Shown here one piece after another: positions 29,914-40,204 of a stretch of DNA of 64,000 nucleotides. The stretch is taken from positions 1 through 64,000 of the forward strand of contig QCFI01000001.1 of assembly GCA_003280295.1 (NCBI GenBank), given 5' to 3'. A program made the translations under genes and the position numbers. The stretch is from Prochlorococcus sp. AG-363-C20 (GTDB lineage Bacteria > Cyanobacteriota > Cyanobacteriia > PCC-6307 > Cyanobiaceae). The stretch's first letter is position 1. The number at the start of each line of letters is the position of its first letter. The notes under the pieces are model-generated. The model ran no database searches and had not been told where the DNA came from. It saw nothing but the letters and a program-made list of their open reading frames with translations.

Positions 29914-31626
29914 CTAGGCCTTTATATGTTTTATTCCTTTAGATGGGTCTCCCCAACAGATTTTACTGTTGCGATGTCGTACGGTACCTGGCGTTGCTCC
30001 TGATATTCTCTGCAAATGATCAGTGAGGACCATAAGTATTGGAACTTGTTGATTGCCTTTCGCGCGACTAAAAAAAGCTGCTAGGTCTGCTGCCATTTGG
30101 ATATCTGCTTCTGTGGCTATTCCATTTGATGCCTTTAGAACTACATGACTGCCGGGGCATTCCTGCACATGAAACCATAAATCTCCTTTACGGGACTTTC
30201 GAAGACTTATCCATTCGTTTTGACGATGGTTCCTGCCAACTTGCAGCTCAAGCCCACTCGGAGTTGTTAATGTAAGAGGTTGAGGTACTTTCTTTTCTTG
30301 TTTAACTGAACGATTGCTACTTTTATTAGAAGTTGATATTTGATATTCACTTAGTTCTTGCTTTAGTTCACTTACTCTTTCAATCTTATCTTTATCTTCT
30401 TCCCATTGATTTGTACTCAGCTCTTCAAGAAAAGATATGCTTTCGTCAATATTTTCCAATCTTTGTTTGTGATGAAAAACCCGCTTTTCAATTATTGGTG
30501 AAGAACGTCTTAGCTTTTTTGCTTTTAGATATAGCTTTTGAGCCTTATCAATAAGTTCTTTATTAGGTGATGGTAAAGAAAATAATTTATTGGCTTTATC
30601 TTGTATGATTTTGCTTTCCTCTGTTTTTGTTAATAATTTCTTTTGCTCTAGAAGATTTGCTGCTTCATTTCTTTTTAGCTTCATAAGCTTTAGTTGTACT
30701 TCTTTTATAAGCTGATTAAGCTTCTTGGAATCAAGATTTTTTCGATAGTATTTACCAAGATCAAGACTTATACTTGTATTCGTTTGGGTTGTTAATTTTG
30801 ACTTATCTATATTCCATACTCTGAAGGGAGTAGGCCCATTAAAGCAAAGTTTTAAACTTTCATTCTCAAGTTTTTTCAACCAAATACACCATCTACTATA
30901 AAGATGGTGCCATTGTTTTTCTGATACTTCCAAAACAGGTAATTCAAGAAGCTTTTTCGCTAAGTCGGCATCCTCATCGTGGGCTAATTGAAGAGCTAAT
31001 GACGGACTAATACCTTGATAGCTTTCCTGAAGAGCTTTTTTTAGGCTGATTGGGACTAGGGAAACTCTTTCTTTCCAACTATGAAAAGATTCATTTGAGT
31101 TGGGCTCTATACCCTTTGCAGCTGGAGGCGCTACATAAAAATCCCCTGTCCCAATGGGTCTTACTCTGGATTGATGCTCACGTATTTGTCGGCCAAGTGT
31201 GATGACTTTGTTTTGATTGTCTAGGAGCAAAAGATTGCTATGACGTCCCATTAATTCAATAATTAAAACCTTTTGAATAGGTCCCCCAGGACGTTTGGCT
31301 AGGCCAAATTTTACAACTCGTTCAAAACCTTTTTGCTCGATTTCGATCAATGCCATTTGGCTTAGGCCATGTTGAATTTGCTGCGCAAGAGTGCTTTCAC
31401 TTCCTATTTTGGAAGGAGGTGGAATTTGCACTAATCTTGGTGCATCTGCATACCAGCTAAGTTCCAGCCATCTCATCCCTTGCAAGGTCCTTAGACCAAT
31501 TTGAATTGCTCCAGGCTCAGGTTGTTGAGCCCTCTCGAAGCGACTGGGAACAATCAAACTACGAAGATCTGCAATAACAGCCCTCAGACTGGTTAAATCC
31601 ATTATCTGGAGAGTTTGAGAGGCCAT
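29914..31626 (-). CDS. rqcH: NFACT family protein (RqcH / fibronectin-binding-like)
   Basis: Related to RqcH/Rqc2, which adds alanine tails to nascent chains on split ribosomes. Architecture: NFACT-N at about 1-230, HhH and Lys/Glu-rich coiled-coil at about 290-440, then NFACT-R with [20 protein letters not shown] and GSHVVLKAS. Length of 570 aa is typical. Older annotations call it fibronectin-binding protein, which is not informative here. It is divergent from gmk (about 60 nt). Confidence 0.88.
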   Translation of the reverse strand: MASQTLQIMDLTSLRAVIADLRSLIVPSRFERAQQPEPGAIQIGLRTLQGMRWLELSWYADAPRLVQIPPPSKIGSESTLAQQIQHGLSQMALIEIEQKGFERVVKFGLAKRPGGPIQKVLIIELMGRHSNLLLLDNQNKVITLGRQIREHQSRVRPIGTGDFYVAPPAAKGIEPNSNESFHSWKERVSLVPISLKKALQESYQGISPSLALQLAHDEDADLAKKLLELPVLEVSEKQWHHLYSRWCIWLKKLENESLKLCFNGPTPFRVWNIDKSKLTTQTNTSISLDLGKYYRKNLDSKKLNQLIKEVQLKLMKLKRNEAANLLEQKKLLTKTEESKIIQDKANKLFSLPSPNKELIDKAQKLYLKAKKLRRSSPIIEKRVFHHKQRLENIDESISFLEELSTNQWEEDKDKIERVSELKQELSEYQISTSNKSSNRSVKQEKKVPQPLTLTTPSGLELQVGRNHRQNEWISLRKSRKGDLWFHVQECPGSHVVLKASNGIATEADIQMAADLAAFFSRAKGNQQVPILMVLTDHLQRISGATPGTVRHRNSKICWGDPSKGIKHIKA

Positions 31627-31685
31627 TTGCTTGGTTTGGATATTTAGCTCAGGAAAGGACCTTCCCTACTCTGCGATTTGATCCG

Positions 31686-32267
31686 ATGCAAATTATGCAC
31701 TCCTCCAGCCTTCGCTGCAGGCTAATAGTTATCACTGGCCCTAGTGGAGTCGGGAAGGGCTCTTTGGTTAAGCAACTTCTAGTTCGCCATCCTGAAATAT
31801 GGCTTTCTGTCTCTGCAACAACTCGCTCTCCAAGAGAAGGCGAAATTAATGGTGAACATTATTTCTTTTTAGAAAAGGATAGATTCAAAGAGTTAGTGCG
31901 GAATGAAGGATTTCTTGAATGGGCTGAATTCGCAGGCAATAGTTATGGCACTCCTAGGAAGGAAGTAAAAGAGAAACTTTCAAGTGGAAAAGATGTTTTG
32001 TTGGAAATTGAGCTCAAAGGGGCTAGGCAGGTGCGAAAAAACTTCCCAGAAGCAATCCAAATTTTTCTTGCTCCTCCAAGTTTTGAAGAGCTTGAGAGAC
32101 GCATTAGAGGAAGAGGAACAGATGATGAAGATGCGATTAGTCGTCGCTTATTAAGGGCAAAAGAGGAATTGAAAGCCCAAGACGAGTTTGATGCTGTAGT
32201 GATTAATGCTGATTTTGAGACAGCTCTTCTTGAATTAGAAGAAAAATTGGCCTTGCATAGGCTTTAG
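31686..32267 (+). CDS. gmk: guanylate kinase
   Basis: Phosphorylates GMP to GDP. P-loop [13 protein letters not shown]-binding [39 protein letters not shown] and [15 protein letters not shown] are all present. Length is 193 aa from ATG 31686; ATG 31695 is an alternative. Convergent with psaF-psaJ. Confidence 0.96.
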   Translation: MQIMHSSSLRCRLIVITGPSGVGKGSLVKQLLVRHPEIWLSVSATTRSPREGEINGEHYFFLEKDRFKELVRNEGFLEWAEFAGNSYGTPRKEVKEKLSSGKDVLLEIELKGARQVRKNFPEAIQIFLAPPSFEELERRIRGRGTDDEDAISRRLLRAKEELKAQDEFDAVVINADFETALLELEEKLALHRL

Positions 32268-32331
32268 CAACAAAATATTTATAATTAATTAGATCCTTTA
32301 TTGAAATTATATTGGCAGTTGATTGCTATAA

Positions 32332-32412
32332 AAATCCTCCCTAAATAAATACCACAAGAGCAGAAGCTTTAGTTTAGACACTACTTCTGCGGTATTTATT
32401 TAGGGAGGATTT
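32332..32412. terminator. long two-part hairpin after psaJ
   Basis: A perfect 22-bp stem joins 32332-32353 with 32391-32412. Above it, after a 6-nt one-sided bulge (32354-32359), GCAGAAG (32360-32366) pairs with CTTCTGC (32384-32390) around a 17-nt loop. Read leftward (from psaJ) the stem ends in GGATTTTTATAG, so it can act as the psaF-psaJ terminator; read rightward (from gmk) TTTCTTTT follows. Probably bidirectional. Confidence 0.7.
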
Positions 32413-32429
32413 CTTTTGAGTTGTCCTCT

Positions 32430-32567
32430 TTACCAAGTCATTGGATGGAATAGTAGATCTGGGTGGAAGCGATTAAATTCAATTAGATAACCAGCTGTAA
32501 CGATTATCCAACCAGCACCAATTACGGGAACCGATCTAAAGATCTTGTGCTTAGATTTGAAAGACAT
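32430..32567 (-). CDS. psaJ: photosystem I subunit IX (PsaJ)
   Basis: A 45-aa single-helix PSI subunit. It begins [20 protein letters not shown] and has the core segment [20 protein letters not shown], ending in TW, which is diagnostic for PsaJ. It lies 41 nt downstream of psaF, the standard psaFJ operon, and is followed 17 nt later by the long hairpin. Confidence 0.95.
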   Translation of the reverse strand: MSFKSKHKIFRSVPVIGAGWIIVTAGYLIEFNRFHPDLLFHPMTW

Positions 32568-32608
32568 GAGTAAATAGGGAAGTGGTTTTGTAGGTGGTTT
32601 TTATTTAA

Positions 32609-33184
32609 TTAAAAAGGAACTTTGCTGTAATCAGACTCTGGAGAAGTTGTGATGTTTTTGTTGCTTTCGCGTAGTTCACCGGAACGTCCTTGGGAGTTGG
32701 CGGCGAAAGGCCATTGAGCTCCTTTTATTAAGGCTTTTTGAAGAAGGGCTGAATCAATAAAAATTTCTTTGTCTACAGCCTCACCAGATTCGCGGGCCAT
32801 TTTCAGATATTCCCTTCCAGCCCAGCCGATGATTCCGCAAACACCAACAAATATGTGGGCTGGGATCAAGACATTACCTTCATTCCCTCTCATGAAAAGA
32901 GCTCCAAATGGCTCGATTGTTGCAGCAATAATTAGATGAGGGAGGCCATCATCACCACAGGAGACCTTTCCATAACGTTCAAATCGAGCGATTGCTTGTG
33001 GTGTAGAGGCAGCACTTGCACGTTCTTGAAAACGTGGATTTTCTGAGCATTGATTAAGAGGCGCAGCAGTGAATGTAGTGTCAGCTCTGTCTGCATTTAA
33101 TGCAGGCCCAGGTGCAGCGTTTGCTAATGGAGCAAAGCCGACAACAAGGAAAGCCGATATAAGAATGGCGAATAGACGACGCAT
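32609..33184 (-). CDS. psaF: photosystem I subunit III (PsaF)
   Basis: Lumenal/transmembrane PSI subunit at the donor-docking side. Signal peptide (MRRLFAILISAFLVVGFAPL...ANAA), conserved FERYGKVSCGDDGLPHLI, then the hydrophobic segment LIPAHIFVGVCGIIGWAGRE and the ALIKGAQWPFAA C-terminal region. Length of 191 aa includes a C-terminal tail a little longer than in typical cyanobacteria (SPESDYSKVPF). Divergent from tsaD with about 60 nt between. Confidence 0.97.
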   Translation of the reverse strand: MRRLFAILISAFLVVGFAPLANAAPGPALNADRADTTFTAAPLNQCSENPRFQERASAASTPQAIARFERYGKVSCGDDGLPHLIIAATIEPFGALFMRGNEGNVLIPAHIFVGVCGIIGWAGREYLKMARESGEAVDKEIFIDSALLQKALIKGAQWPFAANSQGRSGELRESNKNITTSPESDYSKVPF

Positions 33185-33245
33185 TAGTTTCGATTCCTTT
33201 TTAGACCTGCCAACTTAAGAGCAGGATGTCACTAACTTAAATTAG

Positions 33246-34334
33246 ATGAGATACCCCCCCAAAGCTCAAACAGTCCTTGCCCTCGAAACAAGTTGTGACG
33301 AGTCTGCAGTGGCTATTGTCAGAATCCAGGGAGGTCGGTTTCATTTAATTGCCAATCGGGTGGCTTCACAGATTGAGGAACATGCCAAGTGGGGAGGAGT
33401 TGTTCCGGAAATTGCCTCTAGAAAGCATTTAGAGATACTTCCAGTTCTTATAGAGGAAGCTTTGAGTGCTTCAAATCAATCGATCAGTGAAATAAATGCT
33501 GTAGCAGCAACTGTTACCCCTGGTTTGACGGGTGCCCTTTTGGTTGGATCGGTGACAGGTAGAACTCTTGCTGCTCTTCATGACATTCCCTTTTTAGGTA
33601 TTCATCATTTAGAAGGACATCTCGCATCTGTTCTTCTAAATGAGATCCCCCCAGTTCCGCCCTATATGGTTTTGTTGGTTAGCGGTGGTCATACAGATTT
33701 GATAAAAGTAGAAAAACATTGTGAATTCCAGCGTCTAGGAAGAAGTCATGACGATGCAGCTGGAGAAGCTTTTGACAAAGTTGCCCGTCTGTTGGGACTT
33801 CCTTATCCGGGTGGACCTGCTATTGAGGACTTGGCAAAAGCAGGAAACCCCCAATCATTTGTTTTACCCAAAGGGAGGGTTTCAAGACCTGAAGGCGGTT
33901 TTTATCCTTATGACTTTTCATTTAGTGGGCTTAAAACAGCAATGTTGCGTAAAGTTCAGTCTCTTAAATCTGGACCAGGTGAGTTTCCATTAGAGAATCT
34001 TGCTGCAAGTTTTGAGAATGTTGTTGCAGAGGTCTTAGTTGAGCGAAGTATTCGATGCACCTTAGAACAAGGATTAAATACTTTAGTTATGGTTGGAGGT
34101 GTTGCAGCTAATAAGCGCCTAAGGGAAATGATGTCAGAAGAGGCATTTAAGAATGGTATTTCCATTTACATGGCTAAGAAAGCTTTCTGTACAGATAATG
34201 CTGCAATGATTGGCACAGCTGCTTTAATACGTTTATCATCTGGTATGTGCTCAAGTTCGCTTCAGCTTGGGGTTTCTCCTCGCTGGCCATTAGAGCAGGC
34301 AGATTTGTTATATCAATCTGAAGCTCCTTTTTAA
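33246..34334 (+). CDS. tsaD: tRNA threonylcarbamoyladenosine synthase subunit TsaD
   Basis: Transfers threonylcarbamoyl to A37 of ANN-decoding tRNAs. ASKHA fold with [14 protein letters not shown] at the N-terminus, the metal-binding [17 protein letters not shown], and the C-terminal [14 protein letters not shown] and CTDNAAMIG. Length of 362 aa is normal. No tsaB/tsaE adjacent. The hli gene follows after 44 nt. Confidence 0.97.
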   Translation: MRYPPKAQTVLALETSCDESAVAIVRIQGGRFHLIANRVASQIEEHAKWGGVVPEIASRKHLEILPVLIEEALSASNQSISEINAVAATVTPGLTGALLVGSVTGRTLAALHDIPFLGIHHLEGHLASVLLNEIPPVPPYMVLLVSGGHTDLIKVEKHCEFQRLGRSHDDAAGEAFDKVARLLGLPYPGGPAIEDLAKAGNPQSFVLPKGRVSRPEGGFYPYDFSFSGLKTAMLRKVQSLKSGPGEFPLENLAASFENVVAEVLVERSIRCTLEQGLNTLVMVGGVAANKRLREMMSEEAFKNGISIYMAKKAFCTDNAAMIGTAALIRLSSGMCSSSLQLGVSPRWPLEQADLLYQSEAPF

Positions 34335-34378
34335 AGAAATTTAAATAGTAGCTATCTTCTTAGCTTAGAAAGCAATTT

Positions 34379-34558
34379 ATGGACTCTCACCAGGATCACC
34401 AAGTTGTCAAAGTGGATCACACTGTAAGTAATGGACACTTAAATTCATGGCGTCGTGGATTTACTCCTCAAGCAGAGATTTGGAATGGAAGGATGGCGAT
34501 GTTTGGTTTGTTTGTAGGTTTGAGTCTTTTGATCTTGATTAATATCTTTCTTGGCTGA
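34379..34558 (+). CDS. hli: high-light-inducible protein (Hli/SCP)
   Basis: A 59-aa single-helix chlorophyll a/b-binding-like protein. After a polar N-terminus (MDSHQDHQVVKVDH) comes RRGFTPQAEIWNGRMAMFGL, the E-x-x-N-G-R-x-A-M-x-G Hli signature, then a hydrophobic helix. Such proteins protect photosystems during light or nutrient stress and often form families in Prochlorococcus. ATG 34379, stop at 34556-34558. Confidence 0.95.
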   Translation: MDSHQDHQVVKVDHTVSNGHLNSWRRGFTPQAEIWNGRMAMFGLFVGLSLLILINIFLG

Positions 34559-34953
34559 GAAGTTAGACTTATTTAAACAGTTAAAATGGTTTTTTGTTTT
34601 CTTATCAGATTAATGTCTGAAGTTGAATCAAAAAGCTTTTTTTAGTTTTGACTCTATTGCTAGCAGAATCCTAATTGCTTTATAATAGTTGTTTAGTGTG
34701 GACAAAAGAATCACCTGCAAAGCTTTATAGAAACATTGAAATTCCTTGTGATTTTAACGGGATTGTTTTTTTTGCTTACTGAAGATGTATGACTTGACTA
34801 CCGGTTGAGGATATCTGGAGTTATATAAGGAAATCAAATCCTGATTTGGGGATCATTCAAAGTGTCGCTTATTGAGGTCCCGAATGGGTTTTGGCTTTTA
34901 AATCCAAAATTTTTCATTGAAGATATGGATAGAACTTTGATTGTTTACTCCCT
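34559..34953. other. 395-nt spacer between hli and antiporter
   Basis: No gene is supported. A weak terminator-like hairpin lies at 34889-34914 (TTTTGG 34889-34894 with CCAAAA 34904-34909, followed by TTTTTC). It sits close before the antiporter start, so it may instead belong to its leader. The rest is AT-rich. Confidence 0.45.
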
Positions 34954-36192
34954 ATGAATCCTGAGCGGCTAGGACTGCTTTGGGGGGTCACTGTTTTTGC
35001 AGGGGCTGGGGCCAGGCTATTGGCTGTCCTCACTGGTTTCCCTGGTGTTGTTCTTCTATTGCTCTCTGGGTTGTTAATAGGAAGATCTGGCTTGGGCTTG
35101 GTTGAACCTCTCGATTTAGGACAAGGGTTGGAGACAATAGTTGGCCTTTTGGTAAGTCTTGTGTTGTTTGATGGTGGATTAAAATTGCGTCTACCAGGAG
35201 ACACGCTTAAGACAACAGTCCTAAGGATTTCTCTTATAAGACTTGTCTTTTCTTTAACAGCAGGACTGCTTGCTGCTCATTGGCTTGCAGGCTTGGGTTG
35301 GTCCGTAGCGGCCGTATATAGCGCAATTGTGTTAGCTACAGGCCCCACTGTTGTCACACCACTTGTTCAACAGATCCGTTTGGCTTCTCCTTTGGGAGAT
35401 GTCCTTGAAGCAGAGGGATTGGTTCTCGAACCAGTAGGTGCAGTTTTGGCTTTGTTGTTGTTGGAACTATTACTTGGTGATTTGCATGGTTGGAAGGAAT
35501 TGGCTCTGGGATTGTTGTCTCGTCTTGGAGGAGGTATTGGGATTGGCTTGTCATTTGGATGGCTGCTTTCAGAGTGTTTGAGGCGACTCAAGCCGAACCC
35601 TTCGATAGGGATAAGGTTGCAATTAACTTTGGGCTTTTTATTTCTTCTTTATGGCGTTTGTGAATGGTTATTGCCTGAGTCGGGTTTGCCAGCTTCTGTG
35701 GCTGCAGGGGTTGTAGTTGGACGTAGACCTGCAACTCAGGTGAACCAGTTAGATCAATTGATTAGAGAACTCGCGCAGTTGGCAATAACAATGTTGTTCC
35801 CACTGCTTGCTGCTGATGTCTCTTGGGCTGAATTGAGTCCACTGGGATGGGGTGGAATCACCTGTGTACTTGTTTTGATGCTAATAGTAAGACCAGTAGC
35901 TGTAAGCTTGGCAACGATTGGATTGCCATTAGATGTTAAACAGAGATTGTTTTTAGGATGGTTGGCTCCTAGGGGCATAGTTACAGCTGCAGTCGCTTCT
36001 CTTTTTTCTATTCGATTAGAACAGGCAGGAGTCTTAGGTGCAGGCCGTTTACAGGGATTAGTTTTTCTCACAATTCTTATGACTGTTGGTCTTCAGGGCC
36101 TTACAGCTCAGCCCTTGGCTAATGCTTTGGGCTTGCTGGCTATTGATGAATCGAACGAAGAAGGTCTAAAGACAGCGTCTAAGACGGTCTGA
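34954..36192 (+). CDS. Na+/H+ antiporter, CPA1/NhaP-type
   Basis: A 412-aa membrane protein with about 12 helices. CPA features: [15 protein letters not shown] (helix 3 region), [20 protein letters not shown] in place of the usual TDP-type helix 4, and [20 protein letters not shown] near the C-terminus. Ion preference cannot be read from sequence. The 3' end overlaps the convergent gltX by 27 nt. Confidence 0.9.
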   Translation: MNPERLGLLWGVTVFAGAGARLLAVLTGFPGVVLLLLSGLLIGRSGLGLVEPLDLGQGLETIVGLLVSLVLFDGGLKLRLPGDTLKTTVLRISLIRLVFSLTAGLLAAHWLAGLGWSVAAVYSAIVLATGPTVVTPLVQQIRLASPLGDVLEAEGLVLEPVGAVLALLLLELLLGDLHGWKELALGLLSRLGGGIGIGLSFGWLLSECLRRLKPNPSIGIRLQLTLGFLFLLYGVCEWLLPESGLPASVAAGVVVGRRPATQVNQLDQLIRELAQLAITMLFPLLAADVSWAELSPLGWGGITCVLVLMLIVRPVAVSLATIGLPLDVKQRLFLGWLAPRGIVTAAVASLFSIRLEQAGVLGAGRLQGLVFLTILMTVGLQGLTAQPLANALGLLAIDESNEEGLKTASKTV

Positions 36193-37596
36193 GTCTTTAC
36201 TAATCCTAGCTAGTAGGCTCCATGTAGAGATTAGATCTGGTCCTTGCATTCGACCAAGTAGGGCTGCTCTAAGACTTTTCATAATTAAGCCTTTTTTGAC
36301 TCCAGCAGATTTTGCAGAGTTTTCAAGAAGTTCTTTAGCTTTATTTTGATTGATTCCATCCCATGGACTCTTATTAATATTTTCAAGTAGACATTTGAGT
36401 GCTTCTTTTGCACCTTCCACTTCAAGTTGTTTTATACCATCAGTTTCTAGGATTGGATTTTCAAAGAAAGGTCTACTTTGAATTACTCCATCGTTAATTA
36501 ACGTAAGTGATGGGCCAATAAGCTTTGTAAGGTCAATGCACCATTCATGATTAGGCAACTCCCAACCTTCTTTTATCCATAGGGGTTTTAGGGATTTTAG
36601 CAGTGCTTCTGAAGGCCAATTGTGAATTACTTGAGCATTTAACCAGTTCAATTTGTCCCAATCGAATTTCGCCCCGGCTTTATTAACGCGATCAAAGCCA
36701 AACACTAACGATGCCTGATTGATAGAGAATCTTTCTGTCATTCCTTCCGGTACTGACCATCCTAGTAATGTCATGTAATTCGCCATTGCTTCAGCTGTAT
36801 ATCCCATTGACCTGAATTCATTTATGGAAGTAACTCCATCTCGTTTTGAAAGTTTGCGCCCTTCTTGATTGAGGATTAAAGGAGTGTGTGCAAATTGTGG
36901 GCTTTCTAGCCCTAATGCTTTGTATAAAAGAAGTTGTTTCGCCGTATTTGCAATGTGATCCTCTCCTCTTATTACATGAGTTATACCCATTGAAGCGTCA
37001 TCAACTACAACTACGAGGTTGTAAAGAGGATCCCCAATCCTCTGCGCGGGAGCCCTACGGGCAATGACCATATCTCCTCCTAGATCTGAAGCATTCCAGC
37101 GCATTTGTCCACGAACTAGGTCATTCCATTGAATTAGTGTTTCATCTTCGATTCGAAAACGTATAACAGCTTCTTTCCCCTCTGAAAGAAACTTTGATTC
37201 TTCTTCAAAACTTAGATTTCGATGGCGATTGTCATAGCGAGGCGCCTTCCCTTTTTCCCTTTGTCCTTCACGCATTATTTCAAGTTCTTTGTCAGTTACA
37301 TAACAGCGATAGGCCAGCCCAAGATCTAATAAGGATTGAATCGCAGATCGATGTTCATTAATACGTTTACTTTGAATGATTGGCTCCTCATCCCAATTGA
37401 GGCCAAGCCACTTGAGACCTTCGAGAATGTTGGTTGTGTATTCAGGTTTAGACCTCTCTTTATCAGTGTCCTCTATACGAAGAAGGAACTGTCCTCCTTC
37501 TCTTGTTGCGAATAGCCAGTTGTAAAGAGCTGTCCTGGCTGTACCTATATGGAGTGTCCCTGTGGGACTAGGGGCCAGCCTTACTCTCACAGTCAT
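36166..37596 (-). CDS. gltX: glutamyl-tRNA synthetase
   Basis: Charges tRNA-Glu (and, in cyanobacteria, usually tRNA-Gln for later amidation); Glu-tRNA is also the first precursor of tetrapyrroles. HIGH-type motif [19 protein letters not shown] at 10-28 and KLSKRDG motif in [17 protein letters not shown]. Length of 476 aa is standard. Starts 17 nt downstream of the tRNA-Asp gene on the same strand. Confidence 0.97.
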   Translation of the reverse strand: MTVRVRLAPSPTGTLHIGTARTALYNWLFATREGGQFLLRIEDTDKERSKPEYTTNILEGLKWLGLNWDEEPIIQSKRINEHRSAIQSLLDLGLAYRCYVTDKELEIMREGQREKGKAPRYDNRHRNLSFEEESKFLSEGKEAVIRFRIEDETLIQWNDLVRGQMRWNASDLGGDMVIARRAPAQRIGDPLYNLVVVVDDASMGITHVIRGEDHIANTAKQLLLYKALGLESPQFAHTPLILNQEGRKLSKRDGVTSINEFRSMGYTAEAMANYMTLLGWSVPEGMTERFSINQASLVFGFDRVNKAGAKFDWDKLNWLNAQVIHNWPSEALLKSLKPLWIKEGWELPNHEWCIDLTKLIGPSLTLINDGVIQSRPFFENPILETDGIKQLEVEGAKEALKCLLENINKSPWDGINQNKAKELLENSAKSAGVKKGLIMKSLRAALLGRMQGPDLISTWSLLARISKDSDRLRRCL

Positions 37597-37613
37597 GGTT
37601 TTTGTGTTGGATA

Positions 37614-37687
37614 CGGGACCGACGGGATTCGAACCCGCAACTTCCGCCGTGACAGGGCGGTGCTCTAACCAATTGAACTACGGTCCC
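37614..37687 (-). tRNA. tRNA-Asp (GTC)
   Basis: A 74-nt cloverleaf on the minus strand. The acceptor stem GGGACCG pairs with CGGTCCC, with discriminator G. The D-arm contains TTGGTTAGAGC, the anticodon loop is CTGTCAC (anticodon GTC), and the T-arm is GCGGGTTCGAATCCCGT. No encoded CCA. Directly upstream of gltX. Confidence 0.97.
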
Positions 37688-38033
37688 AAGTCGTATTGGT
37701 TGAGACCATTGTTTGGGATCTCAACCGAAAGATCTGACCTGTGTCGCAATTGCGACGAAGGAAGTATCAACCTATTGCATACCACTCGTCAACTTTGTGG
37801 GGAATGTTTTTTTGATTTGAACTAAACCATAGTTGCCTTTAAGCTTGATTTTGTAATGGTTAGATCCATAAAAGTGGGTATTGAGAGGTTTCATTGTTGA
37901 TCTGTTGGGACCTTATATGTGCAAATCCTGAAGTTAAAAAGATTAATCAAAATACCCTGCCTACTAGCCTTCAGGGTTAGACCTGAGGGCCCTTGGAAAG
38001 AGAGTTATACCAGTATGAACAGATATGTACTCT
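37688..38033. other. 346-nt spacer with several inverted repeats
   Basis: No coding gene is supported. Upstream of tRNA-Asp (leftward sense) it contains GGTTGAGA/TCTCAACC (37698-37705 / 37719-37726) and a perfect 14-bp palindrome GTCGCAATTGCGAC (37743-37756). Near the other end is the strong hairpin listed at 37967-37990. Confidence 0.5.
37967..37990 (-). terminator. GC-rich hairpin after the 62-aa gene
   Basis: GCCTTCAGG (37967-37975) pairs with CCTGAGGGC (37982-37990), 9 bp with one wobble and a 6-nt loop. It lies 43 nt after the stop of the leftward 62-aa gene. There is no immediate U-run, so it may be a processing or factor-dependent end. Confidence 0.5.
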
Positions 38034-38222
38034 TTAGGGACGGAATCCTGCTGGCTCTATTAGGCGAACTTGATTGCCTCGAGCAGTGAACTCCCGGCCT
38101 TGATCGCTTTGAACGACCACTCGACCACCAGATTTGACTCGGATTACGCGTGCTCGAACCCAACCTAGAGCGGCTGACTCGAGAACCTTCACGACATCAC
38201 CAGGTTGAAGATCTAACTCCAT
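38034..38222 (-). CDS. small conserved-type protein, unknown function
   Basis: A 62-aa protein starting MELDLQPGDVVKVLESAALG and continuing WVRARVIRVKSGGRVVVQSD. The beta-rich, basic sequence looks like a small SH3/KOW-like barrel, which is inference. I use ATG 38222: the longer open frame to 38288 would run into the tRNA-Trp gene. It lies 37 nt downstream of tRNA-Trp on the same strand. Confidence 0.75.
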   Translation of the reverse strand: MELDLQPGDVVKVLESAALGWVRARVIRVKSGGRVVVQSDQGREFTARGNQVRLIEPAGFRP

Positions 38223-38258
38223 TCTCAGAACTAGGAAACTGCAGGAAGTGGCATCGGA

Positions 38259-38331
38259 CGCGCCGTGGAGGACTTGAACCCCCGACATCAGGTTTTGGAG
38301 ACCTGCGTTCTACCAACTGAACTAACGGCGC
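38259..38331 (-). tRNA. tRNA-Trp (CCA)
   Basis: A 73-nt cloverleaf on the minus strand. The acceptor stem GCGCCGT pairs with ACGGCGC, with discriminator G. The D-arm has TTCAGTTGGTAGAAC, the anticodon loop is CTCCAAA (anticodon CCA), and the T-arm is GGGGGTTCAAGTCCTCC. No encoded CCA. Located between rplS and the 62-aa gene. Confidence 0.97.
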
Positions 38332-38396
38332 ATTAGAGATTCCCTTTGATATTCGCCAAGAGGACGATGGGATTTGGTTTGAACGAGGTCGAGACC

Positions 38397-38888
38397 TCAG
38401 CGGTCGAAGCGCTGCTTCACGCGAGTGGCCTTGCCAACCCGTTCACGCAGATAGAAAAGCTTCGCCCTCCTAACTTTACCGCGGCGCTCAACCTTTACGG
38501 ATGCAACTTGAGGGCTATGAAGCATGAAGACTCTTTCTACCCCAATCCCTTGAAAAATTCTACGGACAGTAATGGTTTCATTAAGCCCACCATGCCTTTT
38601 GGCTATTACTACTCCTTCATAAGGTTGAACACGTTCTTTATTGCCTTCACTGATTCGAACACCCACGCGAACTGTATCTCCTACGTAAATCTCAGTAAGA
38701 TTAGTTTTTTGTTGTGCAGCTTCGAATTCACTTATAAGTTCGGCCGCACTCAATTTGATGTTCTTTGAGTCGTTTTTAGGAACAGCATTCTTCAGTGAGG
38801 TTGACTTCTCCTCTATTTCAGAAGCCTTTTCGGTGGGCTCTTTTTTTTGATCCTCGGTAATTGAGGGGTCCTTGGAATCAGCTGTCAT
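38397..38888 (-). CDS. rplS: 50S ribosomal protein L19
   Basis: The core from about residue 60 is L19: [53 protein letters not shown] and [20 protein letters not shown]. The first roughly 45 residues are an acidic Lys/Glu/Ser-rich extension ([20 protein letters not shown]) absent from standard L19 (about 115 aa). It starts at ATG 38888. tRNA-Trp follows 66 nt later. Confidence 0.96.
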   Translation of the reverse strand: MTADSKDPSITEDQKKEPTEKASEIEEKSTSLKNAVPKNDSKNIKLSAAELISEFEAAQQKTNLTEIYVGDTVRVGVRISEGNKERVQPYEGVVIAKRHGGLNETITVRRIFQGIGVERVFMLHSPQVASVKVERRGKVRRAKLFYLRERVGKATRVKQRFDR

Positions 38889-39342
38889 TCCAGATCCGAG
38901 TTATATCGGCAAACAATTATCTTAACCGGTCGTTAATCTCCTTTGAATAATTTTGTTTTTTTCGTCAGGCGAAAGGGACCATTATCAATAAAGTGAATTT
39001 TGTTTTTAGGGATCCAAAACAGCTTGGCTCTATTGGAGGTACTAGAGAGAAGACTCTTCTTTCTCAGAAACGTTAGCCTTAATGATTATTCATTGGTTAC
39101 TTCACTTGGTAAACAAAGCTCGCTCACTGTTTTTTGTGGCTATGGTTTTTGTAATTGATAGGAATTTCAAATGGAATATGATCTAAGGTGTTGGATATAT
39201 ATGAGCGCCTAGCTTCCTGAGCTAATTCATTATTATTGGCGTTATATGGCTATTGATAGCCTGAATTTAATCGAGCCTGAAAGTCAGTTTTTAGTAATAA
39301 GCTGACTTTCGGAAAAAACGTTTTCTTAACTATTTCGGCATC
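38889..39342. other. 454-nt divergent rplS / map spacer
   Basis: No gene is supported; the longest open frames are under 30 codons. Just before map lies an inverted repeat GAAAGTCAG/CTGACTTTC (39279-39287 / 39302-39310), flanked by CC/GG, with a 14-nt loop and followed by GGAAAAAACG. Without a U-run it looks more like a leader structure than a terminator. Confidence 0.5.
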
Positions 39343-40185
39343 ATGAATCTTTTCGCCGATCTCATGGCTTCTGGTTCAGGCCTTCCGCAAAAAGTAGATG
39401 GCCCTAGCATTCAAAAAAGGCGTGGAGTCGAGATCAAGTCTGCAAGAGAAATAGAAATTATGCGCAAGGCCAGTCAGATTGTGGCTACTGTTCTGCGGGA
39501 GATAAATCTTATGGTTGAGCCAGGGATGACTACTGGCGATCTTGATGCATATGCTGAGCGTCGGATAAGAGAAATGGGTGCTGTTCCTAGCTTTAAGGGG
39601 TATCACGGTTTCCCAGCAAGTATCTGTGCCAGCATTAATTATGAAGTCGTTCATGGGATTCCTAGCTCTAAGCGGTTGATAAAAACTGGTGATTTACTAA
39701 AGGTAGATACAGGTGCTTATTTCGATGGTTATCACGGAGATAGTTGTATAACGATTGCTGTTGGGGATGTTTCAGAGTCTGCTATGGAGCTCAGCAGAGT
39801 TGCTAAAGAAGCATTAATGGCAGGACTATCTCAAATAAAACCAAGAAATACTCTTTTAGATATTGCAGGTGCTATTGAAGACTTAGTTAAAGCGAATGGA
39901 TTTAGTGTGGTAGAAGATTACACAGGTCATGGAGTAGGGAGGAACCTTCATGAAGAACCTTCAGTATTTAATTTTAGAACAAATGAATTGCCTAATCTTA
40001 CCTTACGGCCAGGGATGACTTTGGCCGTTGAGCCAATTATTAATGCTGGTAGTAAGTTTTGTAGAACCCTTAGAGATGGTTGGACTGTGGTAACTAAGGA
40101 TAGAAATTTATCTGCGCAATGGGAGCATACTATCCTAGTAACTTCTGATGGCTGCGAAATACTTACAGACCGGGGAGATGAATAA
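39343..40185 (+). CDS. map: methionine aminopeptidase, type I
   Basis: Removes initiator Met. Metal ligands: [21 protein letters not shown] (two Asp), [14 protein letters not shown] (His), AVEPI (Glu) and WEHTILVT (Glu). Length of 280 aa includes about 30 extra N-terminal residues (from ATG 39343) before [17 protein letters not shown]. Convergent with the SDR gene, 19 nt apart. Confidence 0.96.
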   Translation: MNLFADLMASGSGLPQKVDGPSIQKRRGVEIKSAREIEIMRKASQIVATVLREINLMVEPGMTTGDLDAYAERRIREMGAVPSFKGYHGFPASICASINYEVVHGIPSSKRLIKTGDLLKVDTGAYFDGYHGDSCITIAVGDVSESAMELSRVAKEALMAGLSQIKPRNTLLDIAGAIEDLVKANGFSVVEDYTGHGVGRNLHEEPSVFNFRTNELPNLTLRPGMTLAVEPIINAGSKFCRTLRDGWTVVTKDRNLSAQWEHTILVTSDGCEILTDRGDE

Positions 40186-40204
40186 AGAGTTGTGGTTTAA
40201 TTTT

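Noticed and set aside
37698-37780. Possible signal-recognition-particle RNA (GAAGGAAG and nearby inverted repeats)
   Set aside because: The conserved GGTCAGG...GGAAGCAGC core is absent and pairings do not form the SRP hairpin.
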